Positions 1 through 10,134 of a stretch of DNA of 64,000 nt are shown in pieces. Origin of the DNA: Sva-07 sp963715285. GTDB lineage: Bacteria > Actinomycetota > Acidimicrobiia > Acidimicrobiales > Ilumatobacteraceae. The position numbers and the translations under genes were made by a program. Under the pieces are notes generated by a model. The model saw nothing but the letters and a program-made list of their open reading frames with translations, was not told the origin of the DNA and ran no database searches. The stretch's first letter is position 1, and every line of letters begins with the position of its first letter. The stretch lies in the NCBI GenBank assembly GCA_963715285.1, contig CAVQRU010000006.1:1-64000 (forward strand), read 5' to 3'.

Positions 1-930
1 AACGTCGACGAGCGCTTCGACCGGTACGCCTACACCAACGACTGGAACGTACGCATCAACGCCCGTCAGTTCGGCGGGGTGCGCGGCGACTTCGGCATGG
101 GGGCGACGCCGGACTTCATCCCGCCCACCACGCTGCGCCCGGACCACGTCGTCGACGACCTCGACACCCTGACGGTCGGCGACCACACGATCGAACTCCA
201 CCACGCCCGGGGCGAGACCGACGACCATCTGTGGGGTTGGATCCCCGAGCGCAAGTGGTTGTTCACCGGCGACTTCGTGATCTGGAACTTCCCGAATGCC
301 GGCAACCCGCAGAAGGTCCAGCGGTACCCGATCGACTGGGCCGCGGCGCTGCGGGCGATGGCCGAACGGGGCCCGGAGCTCCTCCTCCCGGCGCACGGTC
401 TGCCGATCGAGGGCCGTGAGCGCATCTCGCTGGTGCTGACCGACATCGCCGCAGCGCTCGAGCATCTCGTCGCCGAGGTGGTCGACATGATGAACGCCGG
501 TGAGGTGCTCGACACGATCGTGCACAGCGTCCACGTACCCGACGACGTGCTCGCCAAGCCCTATCTGAGGCCGCTGTACGACGAACCCGAGTTCGTCGTG
601 CGGAACATCTGGCGACAGTTCGGTGGCTGGTGGGACGGCGCCCCCAGCCGGCTCAAGCCGGCCCCCGACGCCGCGCTGGCCGAGGAACTCGCCGAGCTCG
701 CAGGCGGCGCAACGGTGCTGATCGACCGGGCGACCGCGCTGTCGGAAGCGGGGGAGTTCCGGCTGGCCTGCCACCTGGCCGACTTGGCGGGATGGGCCGC
801 TCCGGCCGACGCCGGTGTCCACGCGCTGCGCGCGGCGATCTACCGGGCACGTCGAGCGTCCGAGTCGTCGTTGATGGCGAAGGGAATCTTCGCGGGTGCG
901 GCGCGGGAATCGGAGGCCGTCACGGGTTGA
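1..930 (+). CDS. MBL-fold hydrolase with alkyl-sulfatase-type dimerisation domain (5' end outside window)
   Basis: The frame is open from base 1 to the TGA at 928-930, so about 309 C-terminal residues are visible and the true start lies upstream. A metallo-beta-lactamase fold is indicated by HARGETDDH, then TGDFVIW and LLPAHG, which carry metal-binding His/Asp residues. The following part (YLRPLYDEPEFVVRNIW, then a helical tail rich in Ala, Leu and Glu) matches the dimerisation domain of alkyl/aryl-sulfatase-type MBL enzymes. These enzymes hydrolyse sulfate esters, but many relatives are uncharacterised, so the substrate is unknown. The N-terminal HxHxDH metal motif would be outside the window and cannot be checked. 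A short hairpin follows the stop. Confidence 0.8.
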   Translation, partial: NVDERFDRYAYTNDWNVRINARQFGGVRGDFGMGATPDFIPPTTLRPDHVVDDLDTLTVGDHTIELHHARGETDDHLWGWIPERKWLFTGDFVIWNFPNAGNPQKVQRYPIDWAAALRAMAERGPELLLPAHGLPIEGRERISLVLTDIAAALEHLVAEVVDMMNAGEVLDTIVHSVHVPDDVLAKPYLRPLYDEPEFVVRNIWRQFGGWWDGAPSRLKPAPDAALAEELAELAGGATVLIDRATALSEAGEFRLACHLADLAGWAAPADAGVHALRAAIYRARRASESSLMAKGIFAGAARESEAVTG

Positions 931-931
931 G

Positions 932-948
932 GCGGCGACTTTCGCCGC
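932..948 (+). terminator. Short hairpin after the MBL gene
   Basis: A 7-bp perfect stem (GCGGCGA at 932-938, TCGCCGC at 942-948) with a 3-nt loop lies between the MBL stop and rplU. There is no T tract, so termination is only possible. It directly abuts the TAGCAT hexamer proposed as the rplU promoter. Confidence 0.35.
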
Positions 949-954
949 TAGCAT
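949..954 (+). promoter_or_regulatory. Candidate -10 hexamer for rplU
   Basis: TAGCAT ends 11 nt before the rplU ATG. It follows the TANNNT pattern seen before many genes in this window, though the gap is at the long end of the range. Confidence 0.4.
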
Positions 955-965
955 CGGACAACGCT

Positions 966-1274
966 ATGTACGCAGTCATCGCCTCAGGCGGCAAGCAGGA
1001 AAAGGTGGCCGAAGGCCAGCAGGTACGAGTTGAACTGCTCGACGCCGACGAGGGCAGCGACGTGTCGCTGACCCCGGTCATGGTGGTCGATGGAGCAACC
1101 GTTCTCGCGACGCCTGATGAGCTCAAGAGCGCATCGGTCACCGGCAGGATCGTCGGCCAGGTCAAGGGTCCGAAGATCAACGGCTACACCTTCAAGCGCC
1201 GCACCAACCAACATCGTCGCTACGGCCATCGTCAGAAGTATCACGTCGTCGAGATCACCTCGATCACGGTCTGA
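966..1274 (+). CDS. rplU: 50S ribosomal protein L21
   Basis: The product is 102 residues, the usual L21 length. It begins MYAVIASGGKQ and ends with the conserved YKRRTNxHRRxGHRQ-like segment (FKRRTNQHRRYGHRQKY) followed by VVEITSITV. L21 binds 23S rRNA in the large subunit. The reading frame is open far upstream into the MBL gene, but ATG 966 gives the conserved N-terminus. rpmA follows after 39 bp, the normal rplU-rpmA pairing, so the two are probably cotranscribed. Confidence 0.96.
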   Translation: MYAVIASGGKQEKVAEGQQVRVELLDADEGSDVSLTPVMVVDGATVLATPDELKSASVTGRIVGQVKGPKINGYTFKRRTNQHRRYGHRQKYHVVEITSITV

Positions 1275-1313
1275 CCCGCCGATTGCACTGAATTCGAACG
1301 GAGTAGAGCACTC

Positions 1314-1571
1314 ATGTCCAAGACAAAAGGTGGCGGTTCCACCCGCAACGGCCGCGATTCCAACGCCCAGCGCCTCGGCGTGAAGGCGTTCGGCGGCAGC
1401 TCGATCACGGCCGGCACGATCCTCGTGCGTCAGCGTGGCACCAAGTTCCATCCCGGCAAGAACGTCGGCAAGGGCAAGGACGACACGTTGTTCAGCCTCG
1501 TCGACGGCACCGTCGAGTTCGGCCAGACCAAGGGCCGCAAGACGGTCAGCGTCCTGCCCGTCGACGCCTGA
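1314..1571 (+). CDS. rpmA: 50S ribosomal protein L27
   Basis: The product has 85 residues and starts MSKTKGGGSTRNGRDSN, the short N-terminus that reaches toward the peptidyl transferase centre. There is no cleavable Firmicutes-type leader. GGSSITAGTILVRQRGT and HPGKNVGKGKDDTLF are typical L27 segments. A GGAG about 10 nt before the ATG serves as ribosome binding site. It is second in the rplU-rpmA unit and is followed by a strong hairpin terminator. In many bacteria obgE comes next, but here the convergent pckG does. Confidence 0.96.
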   Translation: MSKTKGGGSTRNGRDSNAQRLGVKAFGGSSITAGTILVRQRGTKFHPGKNVGKGKDDTLFSLVDGTVEFGQTKGRKTVSVLPVDA

Positions 1572-1586
1572 TCACCACTCGCTACC

Positions 1587-1624
1587 GAAACGGCCCGGCC
1601 TCCGCCAGGAGACCGGGCCGTTTC
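1587..1624 (+). terminator. rplU-rpmA terminator hairpin
   Basis: A perfect 12-bp stem (GAAACGGCCCGG at 1587-1598, CCGGGCCGTTTC at 1613-1624) with a 14-nt loop lies 15 bp after the rpmA stop. The right arm ends in TTTC, so it resembles an intrinsic terminator, and its A-rich left foot would also serve the convergent pckG. Confidence 0.8.
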
Positions 1625-1639
1625 GCGTCCCCACGTACC

Positions 1640-1686
1640 TTCTCGTGAACGACTGCGCGCCCAGGGTGCGCAGTCGTTCACCAGAA
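1640..1686. repeat. Palindromic repeat, TTCTCGTGAAC family, copy A
   Basis: Nineteen-base arms at 1640-1658 and 1668-1686 pair with a single mismatch around a loop reading GCCCAGGGT. Related copies lie at 8166-8213, 38748-38794 and 51528-51574. This copy sits in the convergent gap between rpmA and pckG, 4 bp from the pckG stop codon. Confidence 0.8.
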
Positions 1687-1690
1687 CGAT

Positions 1691-3487
1691 TCAGGCGTCG
1701 GCGAGTTTGGCTTCGAGGGTGTCGACCTCGACGTTCAGGACCGCCGGAAGGCGGTCGCCGAAGCGGGCATAGTGGTCGCGGATCTGCGGAATCGCGGACT
1801 TCCAGCCGTCGATGTCGATCGACAGGATGGTGTCGAGGTCGGCCTCGTCGATCTCCAGGCCGTCGGTGTCGAGCGCATCCTTCGTCGGGAGCTTCCCGAT
1901 CGGTGTGTCGATCGCGTCCGCAGTGCCGTTCACCCGTTCGAACACCCACTTGAGCACGCGGCTGTTCTCTCCGAAGCCCGGCCACAGGAACCGGCCGTCG
2001 TCGTCGCGGCGGAACCAGTTGACGAAGAAGATCTTCGGCAGGTTGGCCGGATCGGTCGCCTTCTCCATGCCCAACCAGTGGGCGAAGTAGTCGGCGTAGT
2101 TGTAGCCACAGAACGGCAGCATCGCCATCGGATCGAAGCGCAGGTTGCCGACGGCACCCTGCTGGGCCGCGGTCGTCTCGGACGCCATGATCGAGCCGAG
2201 GAACACGCCGTGCTCCCAGTCGTTGGCCTCGGTGACGAGCGGCACCGTGGTGCGGCGTCGGCCGCCGAACAGGATCGCCGAGATCGGCACGCCGGCGGGA
2301 TCCTCCCACTCGGGTGCGATCGACGGGCACTGCGCTGCCGGGGCGGTGAAGCGTGCGTTCGGGTGGGCGGCCGGGGTGTCCATCTCCGGATTCCAGGCGT
2401 TGCCCTTCCAATCGGTGGCGCGCGCCGGAGCCGTGTCGGTCATTCCCTCCCACCAGACGTCGCCGTCGTCGGTGAGCGCGGTGTTGGTGTAGACGCAGTT
2501 TCCCCAGAGGGTCTCCATGGCATTGGCATTGGTGTCCCAGCCGGTGCCCGGTGCGACGCCGAAGAAGCCCGCCTCCGGGTTGATCGCGTAGAGACGTCCG
2601 TCGTCACCGAACTTCATCCAGCAGATGTCGTCGCCGATCGTCTCGGCCTTCCAGCCCGGGATCGTCGGCACGAGCATCGCCAGGTTGGTCTTGCCGCACG
2701 CCGACGGGAACGCACCGGCGATGTACTTCGACTCGCCGTCGGGGTTGGTGAGCTTGAGGATCAGCATGTGTTCTGCCAACCAGCCGTCGTCGCGCGCCAT
2801 CACCGAGGCGATGCGCAGTGCGAAGCACTTCTTGCCGAGCAGGGCGTTGCCGCCGTAGCCCGAACCGTACGACCAGATCTCGCGCGTCTCGGGGAAGTGC
2901 ACGATGTACTTGTTCTCGGCGTCGCACGGCCAGGGGACGTCCTTGGCGCCGTCGGCCAACGGTGCGCCGACCGAGTGCAGGCACGGGACCCAGTCGTCGT
3001 TGCCGAGCGCGTCGAGCGCGCCCTGGCCCATACGGGTCATGATGCGCATGTTGACCGCCACGTACGCGGAGTCGGTGAGCTGTACACCGATGTGGGCGAT
3101 CGGGGAGCCGAGGGGTCCCATCGAGAACGGGACGACGTACATCGTGCGACCCTTCATGGCTCCCGTGTACAGGCGGGTCATCTCGGCACGCATCTCGGCG
3201 GGGTCACGCCAGTTGTTGTTCGGGCCGGCGTCGTCCTCGTTGGCGGCGCAGATGAAGGTGCGGTCCTCGACGCGTGCCACGTCGCCCGGATCGGAGTGGG
3301 CCCAGTAGCTGTTGGGACGCTTGGCGTCGTCGAGCTTCGTGAAGGTGCCGGAGTCGACCAGCTGCTGACAGAGGTGTTCGTACTCGTCGGCGGAGCCGTC
3401 GCACCAGTAGATGTCGGCGGGCTGCATCACTGCCGCCCATTCGGCGACCCAGTCCTTCAGTCGCTGGTTGCTGGTGGTTCCGCTCAT
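1691..3487 (-). CDS. pckG: Phosphoenolpyruvate carboxykinase (GTP)
   Basis: This 598-residue enzyme interconverts oxaloacetate + GTP and phosphoenolpyruvate + GDP + CO2 for gluconeogenesis or anaplerosis. The GTP-type kinase loop FPSACGKTNLAML carries the reactive Cys and Lys, and ETIGDDICWMKF and NPEAGFFGVAPGT are further family signatures. The length fits the family (about 600). The frame extends 20 codons further upstream, but MSGTTSNQRL at 3487 has GAGGAG just upstream and is the better start. The gene is monocistronic, convergent with rpmA, and has about 180 bp of upstream sequence before the next gene. Confidence 0.96.
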   Translation of the reverse strand: MSGTTSNQRLKDWVAEWAAVMQPADIYWCDGSADEYEHLCQQLVDSGTFTKLDDAKRPNSYWAHSDPGDVARVEDRTFICAANEDDAGPNNNWRDPAEMRAEMTRLYTGAMKGRTMYVVPFSMGPLGSPIAHIGVQLTDSAYVAVNMRIMTRMGQGALDALGNDDWVPCLHSVGAPLADGAKDVPWPCDAENKYIVHFPETREIWSYGSGYGGNALLGKKCFALRIASVMARDDGWLAEHMLILKLTNPDGESKYIAGAFPSACGKTNLAMLVPTIPGWKAETIGDDICWMKFGDDGRLYAINPEAGFFGVAPGTGWDTNANAMETLWGNCVYTNTALTDDGDVWWEGMTDTAPARATDWKGNAWNPEMDTPAAHPNARFTAPAAQCPSIAPEWEDPAGVPISAILFGGRRRTTVPLVTEANDWEHGVFLGSIMASETTAAQQGAVGNLRFDPMAMLPFCGYNYADYFAHWLGMEKATDPANLPKIFFVNWFRRDDDGRFLWPGFGENSRVLKWVFERVNGTADAIDTPIGKLPTKDALDTDGLEIDEADLDTILSIDIDGWKSAIPQIRDHYARFGDRLPAVLNVEVDTLEAKLADA

Positions 3488-3630
3488 CTCGTGACTCCTC
3501 GTCGAGTTCCAGGGTTGAGTTCGTGTTGGGGGGTGTTGGCGGGGCACACCGGCCCGAGCTCGTGTGCCGGCGTGCGTACACCACTCAGGTTAGGGCGCGC
3601 AACCGCCGCAGGCGAAACACAGCAGGGGGG

Positions 3631-3650
3631 CCGAAAGTCAGCTTTTCGGG
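3631..3650 (-). terminator. Weak hairpin after the cold-shock-like gene
   Basis: CCGAAA and TTTCGG (3631-3649) form a short stem with a small loop just past the stop of the gene at 3668-3889, read on the minus strand. A second small palindrome, CACCGGTG, is adjacent. It is a plausible but weak terminator for the rpmB transcript. Confidence 0.3.
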
Positions 3651-3667
3651 CGTGACACCGGTGAGCG

Positions 3668-3889
3668 TCAGGCGCCGGGGGTCTGCATGTCGACCTCGGA
3701 GCCGAGGCGCAGGCGGGTGGCCTGGCCGGCATCGTCGAGTTCGAAGACCACGCGCTGGCCCTGACGGAGCATGCGGAAGATCGAGCCGTCGAGTGCGTCG
3801 GCGGCGAGTTCGTAGTCGTTGAGATCGGTGTCGGACATCACGAGTCCGTCACCGGTTGCGGGGTCGTAGGCCTTGATGACGCCCTGCAT
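3668..3889 (-). CDS. Small cold-shock-domain-like protein
   Basis: This 73-residue acidic protein begins MQGVIKAYDPATGDGLV and has the strand order and spacing of a cold-shock OB fold (GxIKxYDPxxGxG, then LRQGQRVVFELDD and a final basic strand). The aromatic RNA-binding residues of classical CspA (KWFN, GFGFI) are missing, so RNA binding is doubtful. It lies 12 bp downstream of rpmB on the same strand and probably shares its transcript, which hints at a translation-related role. The fold assignment is inference from pattern only. Confidence 0.6.
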   Translation of the reverse strand: MQGVIKAYDPATGDGLVMSDTDLNDYELAADALDGSIFRMLRQGQRVVFELDDAGQATRLRLGSEVDMQTPGA

Positions 3890-3901
3890 GTCGCTGGTCG
3901 C

Positions 3902-4093
3902 TCAGCCGGCCTTGACGATCTTGCCGGACTTGATGCAGCCGGTGCAGACGTTGACGCGCTTGGCAGCGCCGTTGACGTTGGCCCGTACACGCTGGATGTT
4001 CGGGTTCCAGCGACGCTTGGTGCGGCGGTGGGAGTGCGACACCGACATGCCCCACGACGGGCCCTTGCCACACACTTCACATTTCGATGCCAT
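3902..4093 (-). CDS. rpmB: 50S ribosomal protein L28
   Basis: The 63-residue protein begins MASKCEVCGKGPSWGMSVSH and contains HRRTKRRWNPNIQ, which identifies L28. Two CxxC pairs (CEVC and CTGC) make it the zinc-binding C+ form, which many actinobacteria exchange for a Cys-free paralogue under zinc limitation. The frame is open 35 codons upstream, but the conserved N-terminus and an AGGAG ribosome binding site fix the ATG at 4093. It is divergent from fakA across a 212-bp gap. Confidence 0.95.
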   Translation of the reverse strand: MASKCEVCGKGPSWGMSVSHSHRRTKRRWNPNIQRVRANVNGAAKRVNVCTGCIKSGKIVKAG

Positions 4094-4291
4094 TGGAGTC
4101 TCCTGCGGGCCGCCGGGAACCCCGGCTCGATCACGTTCCCCGGGTCGTTGTTCGACCCGCGGTCGCCCGACGAGGTTTCCGCCTGCCGGGACAGCCATGA
4201 AATGCTACCAAGACGAGGTGGCGGCGCCACACGGGAGGAGCGAGGATCGTCGGTTCGGGCCGCAGAGGCGTCCGACTGCCCTGCTGCCTCG

Positions 4292-4297
4292 TAAGCT
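4292..4297 (+). promoter_or_regulatory. Candidate -10 hexamer for fakA (leaderless)
   Basis: TAAGCT ends 8 nt before the GTG start of fakA, so a transcript would begin at or next to the start codon. Confidence 0.6.
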
Positions 4298-4305
4298 CGT
4301 CGACC

Positions 4306-5993
<1,688 letters not shown>

Positions 5994-5997
<4 letters not shown>

Positions 5998-8132
5998 CCG
6001 CACTGTCGCTGCGCGATCTCGCTGACATCGACGTCGGTCGACTCAAGGGCGTCGGCGACAAGAAGCGATCGTCGCTCGCGCTGCTCGGCGTCGAGAACCT
6101 CCTCGACCTGGTCACCTTCTATCCACGTCGATGGGTCGACCGCTCGAACGAGGCGCGCATCGCGGATCTGGTTCCGGGGACCGAAGCGCTCGTCCTGGTG
6201 ACCGTGCGCTCGGTGACCAAGCGCACCACCCGCAACCGCCGAACGATGGTGACGGCGAGCGTCGGCGACGGCTCGGGTCGGATGGAGGTGGTGTTCTTCA
6301 ACCAGCCCTGGCGGGAGCGTCAACTCCGCGAGGGGCTGCAGATCGCGCTGTTCGGCAAGGCCGACGTGTATCGGGGTGGGCTCCAGATGTCGAACCCCGT
6401 CGTCGACCTGATCGGCGATCGGACCGGCCGCATCGTGCCGATCTACCCGCAGAGCGAGAAGGCGCAGGTCAACACCTGGGAGATCGCCGGGTGGGTGGAG
6501 GAGGCGCTGCGACGGTGTCGGGAGCGTGGCATCGCCGACCCGCTGCCGGATGACATCCGCCGCCGCCTCGGGCTGCTCGGGCGGTACGACGCATTGGGCA
6601 GCATCCATCTTCCCGAGTCGATCGCCGAGAAGGAGGAGGCGCGGCGACGCCTTGCGTTCGACGAGCTCCTGCGGGTCCAGCTCGTGCTGGTGCTGCGCAA
6701 GCGGGCCATGGAGCGCGAGCAGCGCGGGCTCGTGCACGCGATCGACGGCGAACTGGTGCGACGCTTCTACGACGCGTTGCCGTACGACCTCACCGGGGCA
6801 CAACGCCGCACGATCAGCGAGATCGAGGCCGACCTGGCGGCGCCGCACCCGATGCATCGCCTCCTGCAGGGCGACGTGGGTTCCGGCAAGACGGTGGTGG
6901 CGGTGGCGACGATGCTCGCCGCAGTGCAGGGTGGTCACCAGGCTGCGCTGATGGCCCCGACCGAGGTGCTCGCCGATCAACACGCCGCCGGCGTACGGGC
7001 GCTGCTCGCAGGTGTGAGCGTGCCGGACCCCGGCAACCTGTTCGGCGACCGGCCGTTGCGGGTGGAGCTGTTGACGAACCGGGTGACGGGCACCGAGCGT
7101 CGAGAGGTGCTCGCCGGGCTCGCCGACGGCATGGTCGACATCGTGATCGGCACGCATGCGCTGATCCAGGACGCGGTCGACTTCGCGAGCCTCGGCGCGG
7201 TCGTGGTCGACGAGCAGCACCGTTTCGGTGTCGAGCAGCGGGCGGCGCTGCGGGCCAAGACGGTGGGGGGTGCGGTTCCCGACATGCTCGTGATGACGGC
7301 GACGCCGATTCCGCGCACCGCGGCGATGACCGTGTACGGCGACCTCGACGTGAGCGTGCTCGACGAGTTGCCGCCGGGTCGAACGCCGATCGTCACGAAG
7401 TGGGCGGAGGGGCCGCTGCTGGAGGCCGAGGTGTGGGCCGACATCCGCAACGAGGTCGCCGCCGGCCGTCAGGCGTACGTGGTCTGCCCCTTGATCGGCG
7501 AGAGCGAGAAGCTCGAGGTCGCCTCTGCCGAAGAGACGTTCGAGCGGCTCGCCGCCACCGAACTCGCGGGGCTGCGGCTCGGGCTGCTGCACGGCCGGCT
7601 CACGTCGCCCGAGAAGGAGGCGACGATGGAGTCGTTCCGCGCCGGGCAGCTCGACGTGCTGGTGGCGACGACGGTGATCGAGGTCGGTGTCGACGTGCCG
7701 AACGCGACCGTGATGGCGATTCTCGACGCCGACCGGTTCGGGATCGCGCAGCTCCACCAGCTGCGCGGGCGCGTGGGGCGCGGAGCCCACGCCTCGACGT
7801 GTTGGCTGGTGACTCAGCAGCCGGCCGATGGGGAGATCGGCGCCGGAAATCCTCGTGTCGAGGCACTCGTGGCGAGCACCGACGGGTTCGAACTCGCCGA
7901 GGTCGACCTCGATCTGCGCGGCGAGGGCACGCTGATGTCGACGTCGCAGAAGGGTCGCAGCGACCTCAAGCTCGCGTCACTGCGTCGCGACCGGAATCTG
8001 GTGACGCTCGCCCGTGAGGTCGCCTTCGAGATCGTCGACGCCGACGCCGAGCTGGCGGCCCATCCCGAGCTGGCCGACGAGCTCGCCCTGCTGTTCAGCG
8101 AGCGCGACGAAGCGTTCCTCTCCAAGAGCTGA
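5994..8132 (+). CDS. recG: ATP-dependent DNA helicase RecG
   Basis: The 712-residue protein remodels stalled forks and Holliday junctions. The N-terminal wedge/OB domain precedes helicase motif I (LLQGDVGSGKTVV), motif II (VVDEQHRFGVEQ), motif III (MTATPIPRT) and the C-terminal motifs ATTVIEVGVDVPNAT and LHQLRGRVGRG. The frame opens upstream, but GTG 5994 overlaps the fakA stop (GTGA) and gives VTALSLRDLADIDVGRLKGVG, a proper RecG N-terminus. Translational coupling with fakA is likely. It is followed by repeat copy B and the convergent zinc-ribbon gene. Confidence 0.95.
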
Positions 8133-8165
8133 CCAGCCGGTCCAGAGCTGACCAGGCAACCGCCG

Positions 8166-8213
8166 TACTCGTGGACACGGGCGCGGAACGGGCCGCGCGG
8201 TCGTTCACGAGAA
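8166..8213. repeat. Palindromic repeat, TTCTCGTGAAC family, copy B (degenerate)
   Basis: The right arm GTTCACGAGAA (8203-8213) is perfect; the left arm TACTCGTGGAC is diverged, and GC-rich inner arms (GCGCGG/CCGCGC) pair between them. It lies in the recG / zinc-ribbon convergent gap and supplies the last codon and stop of the minus-strand gene at 8205. Confidence 0.65.
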
Positions 8214-8414
8214 GGGAGGGGGGCTGTCGCCGCGGGAGAGTTCGGCGTCGTCTTCGTCGGACATGACGAGATCCCAGCGGTCGAGGCAGTCCTCGCAGCG
8301 GTAGGCGATCACGTCGCCCGGTTCCCAGATCCCGTCCTCGGGCGGATGGGTCAGCAGGAAGCACCGGCCGCCGCAGTCGATGCAGATGATCTCGGGCGTC
8401 GGCGTCAACACCAC
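8205..8414 (-). CDS. Small zinc-ribbon protein of unknown function
   Basis: The predicted 69-residue acidic protein carries two CxxC knuckles (CIDC and CEDC) about 30 residues apart, typical of a rubredoxin-like zinc ribbon. The frame is open far upstream through the antisense of rsmD, but conservation-like composition begins at the GTG pair at 8414/8411, so I start there. It is divergent from rsmD with 55 bp between starts and convergent with recG. The 3' end overlaps a dispersed repeat. No function can be assigned; a single-domain metal-binding adaptor is possible. Confidence 0.65.
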   Translation of the reverse strand: MVLTPTPEIICIDCGGRCFLLTHPPEDGIWEPGDVIAYRCEDCLDRWDLVMSDEDDAELSRGDSPPPFS

Positions 8415-8456
8415 ACCAGTCTTGCCGGTGTCGCCGCCGTGGCGTGCATCTGCTCG

Positions 8457-8462
8457 TATCGT
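8457..8462 (+). promoter_or_regulatory. Candidate -10 hexamer for rsmD (leaderless)
   Basis: TATCGT ends 7 nt before the rsmD ATG. Confidence 0.55.
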
Positions 8463-8469
8463 TCCGAGG

Positions 8470-9012
8470 ATGCGTGTGGTTGCAGGTGAACTCGGCGGGC
8501 GACGACTCGTTGCGCCCGACGGTACGTCGACGCGCCCGACCACCGATCGGGTTCGCGAGGCGGTCTTCAACTCGTTGGGCAGCGCCGGGGTCCTCGACGG
8601 TGCGATCGTCGCCGACCTCTTCGCCGGCAGCGGAGCGATCGGGATCGAAGCGCTGTCGCGCGGAGCGGCGCGCTGCGTGTTCGTCGAACGCGATCGCAAT
8701 GCACTGCGGGCGCTCGACGACAACCTCGACGCGCTCGACCTGCGCGACCGCAGCCGCGTGGTGGCCGCCGACGCTGCGACGGCTGCCGCGACCATCGACG
8801 CGGACATCGTGTTCGCCGACCCGCCGTACGAGTTCGACGGGTGGAGCGACCTCCTGGGGCGCGTCACGTCCGACCTCGTGGTCGCCGAGTCCGGTTCCGA
8901 GATCGAACCGCCGGTCGGCTGGTCGGTCGCGCGTACGAAGCGGTACGGGCGCACCCGGGTCACCTTCCTCGAACGCACTGCGCCGGTCGCTGTAGGGTCG
9001 GACTCCGAATGA
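8470..9012 (+). CDS. rsmD: 16S rRNA (guanine(966)-N(2))-methyltransferase RsmD
   Basis: The 180-residue class I SAM methyltransferase begins MRVVAGELGGRRL and has the SAM loop VADLFAGSGAIGIEALSRGA, the acidic ribose-binding VFVERD, and the catalytic FADPPYEF (DPPY motif of N2-guanine methylases). RsmD modifies G966 of 16S rRNA. ATG 8470 matches the family N-terminus and follows a -10 hexamer. Its stop overlaps the coaD start (ATGA), the common rsmD-coaD pair. Confidence 0.94.
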   Translation: MRVVAGELGGRRLVAPDGTSTRPTTDRVREAVFNSLGSAGVLDGAIVADLFAGSGAIGIEALSRGAARCVFVERDRNALRALDDNLDALDLRDRSRVVAADAATAAATIDADIVFADPPYEFDGWSDLLGRVTSDLVVAESGSEIEPPVGWSVARTKRYGRTRVTFLERTAPVAVGSDSE

Positions 9013-9515
9013 CTGCCGGAACCACCACCGCCCGGGTGCTGTACCCGGGGAGTTTCGACCCGATCCACCTCGGACACGTCGACGTCATCGAGCAGGCTCA
9101 CGAGCTCTTCGGCTCGGTCGTCGTCGCGGTGATGCACAACCACACCAAGCCCTCGGGGCTGTTCACGGTCGATGAACGCGTCGAGCTCGCACGGCAGGCC
9201 CTGGCCCATCTCGACGGCGTCTCGGTGGTCGCTCAGACCGGTCTCGCCGTCCAGGCGGCGCAACGAGCCGACGTCGACTTCATCGTCAAGGGCCTGCGAA
9301 CCGCGGGCGACTTCGAGATCGAACAGCAGATGGCTCACAACAACTACGCGGTGACGGGCGTTCGAACCGTGTATCTTCCGTGCCGCCCCGAGCTGGGGTA
9401 CATCAGCAGCCGCTTCGTGCGGGAGATCGCGAAGTACGGTGGCGCGATCGATCACCTCGTGCCGGCGATGGTCGCCGACGCACTCCGTCGGATGTTCGAC
9501 GGTGAGCAGAACTGA
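9009..9515 (+). CDS. coaD: Phosphopantetheine adenylyltransferase (CoaD)
   Basis: The 168-residue enzyme makes dephospho-CoA from 4'-phosphopantetheine and ATP, the penultimate step of CoA synthesis. LYPGSFDPIHLGHVDVI holds the HxGH nucleotidyltransferase motif, and YISSRFVREIAKYGG matches the ISSxxVR segment. The start ATG overlaps the rsmD stop by 3 bp. About eight extra N-terminal residues precede the conserved RVLYPGSFDP. It continues into the coiled-coil gene after 7 bp. Confidence 0.95.
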   Translation: MTAGTTTARVLYPGSFDPIHLGHVDVIEQAHELFGSVVVAVMHNHTKPSGLFTVDERVELARQALAHLDGVSVVAQTGLAVQAAQRADVDFIVKGLRTAGDFEIEQQMAHNNYAVTGVRTVYLPCRPELGYISSRFVREIAKYGGAIDHLVPAMVADALRRMFDGEQN

Positions 9516-9522
9516 GCAATCC

Positions 9523-10131
9523 ATGAGCTACGACGACCGCGATGGCGGCCAGTACGACGACTACGACGACATCGACGACGACTATCCCGAGCCCGGTGTT
9601 CCCGGTGGGTACGTCGGCGACGCCGAGACGCTGCTGCGACGCGCGATCGACATCGTCGCCACCGCGCCGACGATGCCGCTGTCGTCGTCGCCGCGTATCG
9701 ACCGCGACGAGATCATCGAGCTCTTGGAGGAGTCGCTGCACCGCCTCCCCGAAGAACTCCGTCAGGCCAGGTGGATGCTCAAGGAGCGCCAGGAGTTCGT
9801 GGCCAAGACCCGACGCGAAGCCGACGAGTTGCTCGAGGCCGCCCGCGTGCGCGCCGAACGCATGGTGCAACGCACCGAGGTGGTGCGAGCCGCCGAGCAG
9901 CGGGCGCGTCAGGTGATGGAGACCGCCGAGGCCGATTCCCGTCGCCTCAAGCACGAGACCGAGGACTTTCTCGACCAACGGCTCGGGTCGTTCGAGATCC
10001 TCCTCGACAAGTTGCAGAAGACCGTCGGCGCAGGCCGTCAGCGGCTCTCGATCGGAACCGCACCCGAGCACGATGCCGTCATCGAGGAAGAAGACGACCC
10101 GACCAAGGGTTTCTTCGACCAGGACCACTGA
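9523..10131 (+). CDS. Acidic coiled-coil protein (DivIVA-like), between coaD and yceD
   Basis: The 202-residue protein begins with a very acidic stretch rich in Asp and Tyr (residues 3-25), followed by a folded-looking segment around IDRDEIIELLEESLHRLPEE and a long charged coiled coil (about residues 75-175) rich in Arg, Glu and Ala. No transmembrane segment is visible. The pattern resembles actinobacterial DivIVA/septation-type coiled-coil proteins often encoded beside coaD, but no conserved catalytic motif exists. It is probably cotranscribed with coaD (7-bp gap). A 12-bp-period tandem repeat lies just past its stop. Confidence 0.7.
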   Translation: MSYDDRDGGQYDDYDDIDDDYPEPGVPGGYVGDAETLLRRAIDIVATAPTMPLSSSPRIDRDEIIELLEESLHRLPEELRQARWMLKERQEFVAKTRREADELLEAARVRAERMVQRTEVVRAAEQRARQVMETAEADSRRLKHETEDFLDQRLGSFEILLDKLQKTVGAGRQRLSIGTAPEHDAVIEEEDDPTKGFFDQDH

Positions 10132-10134
10132 TCG

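Noticed and set aside
1772..3655. A 627-codon plus-strand frame opposite pckG
   Set aside because: pckG on the minus strand is unambiguous, and the opposite frame is its shadow with no recognisable domain.
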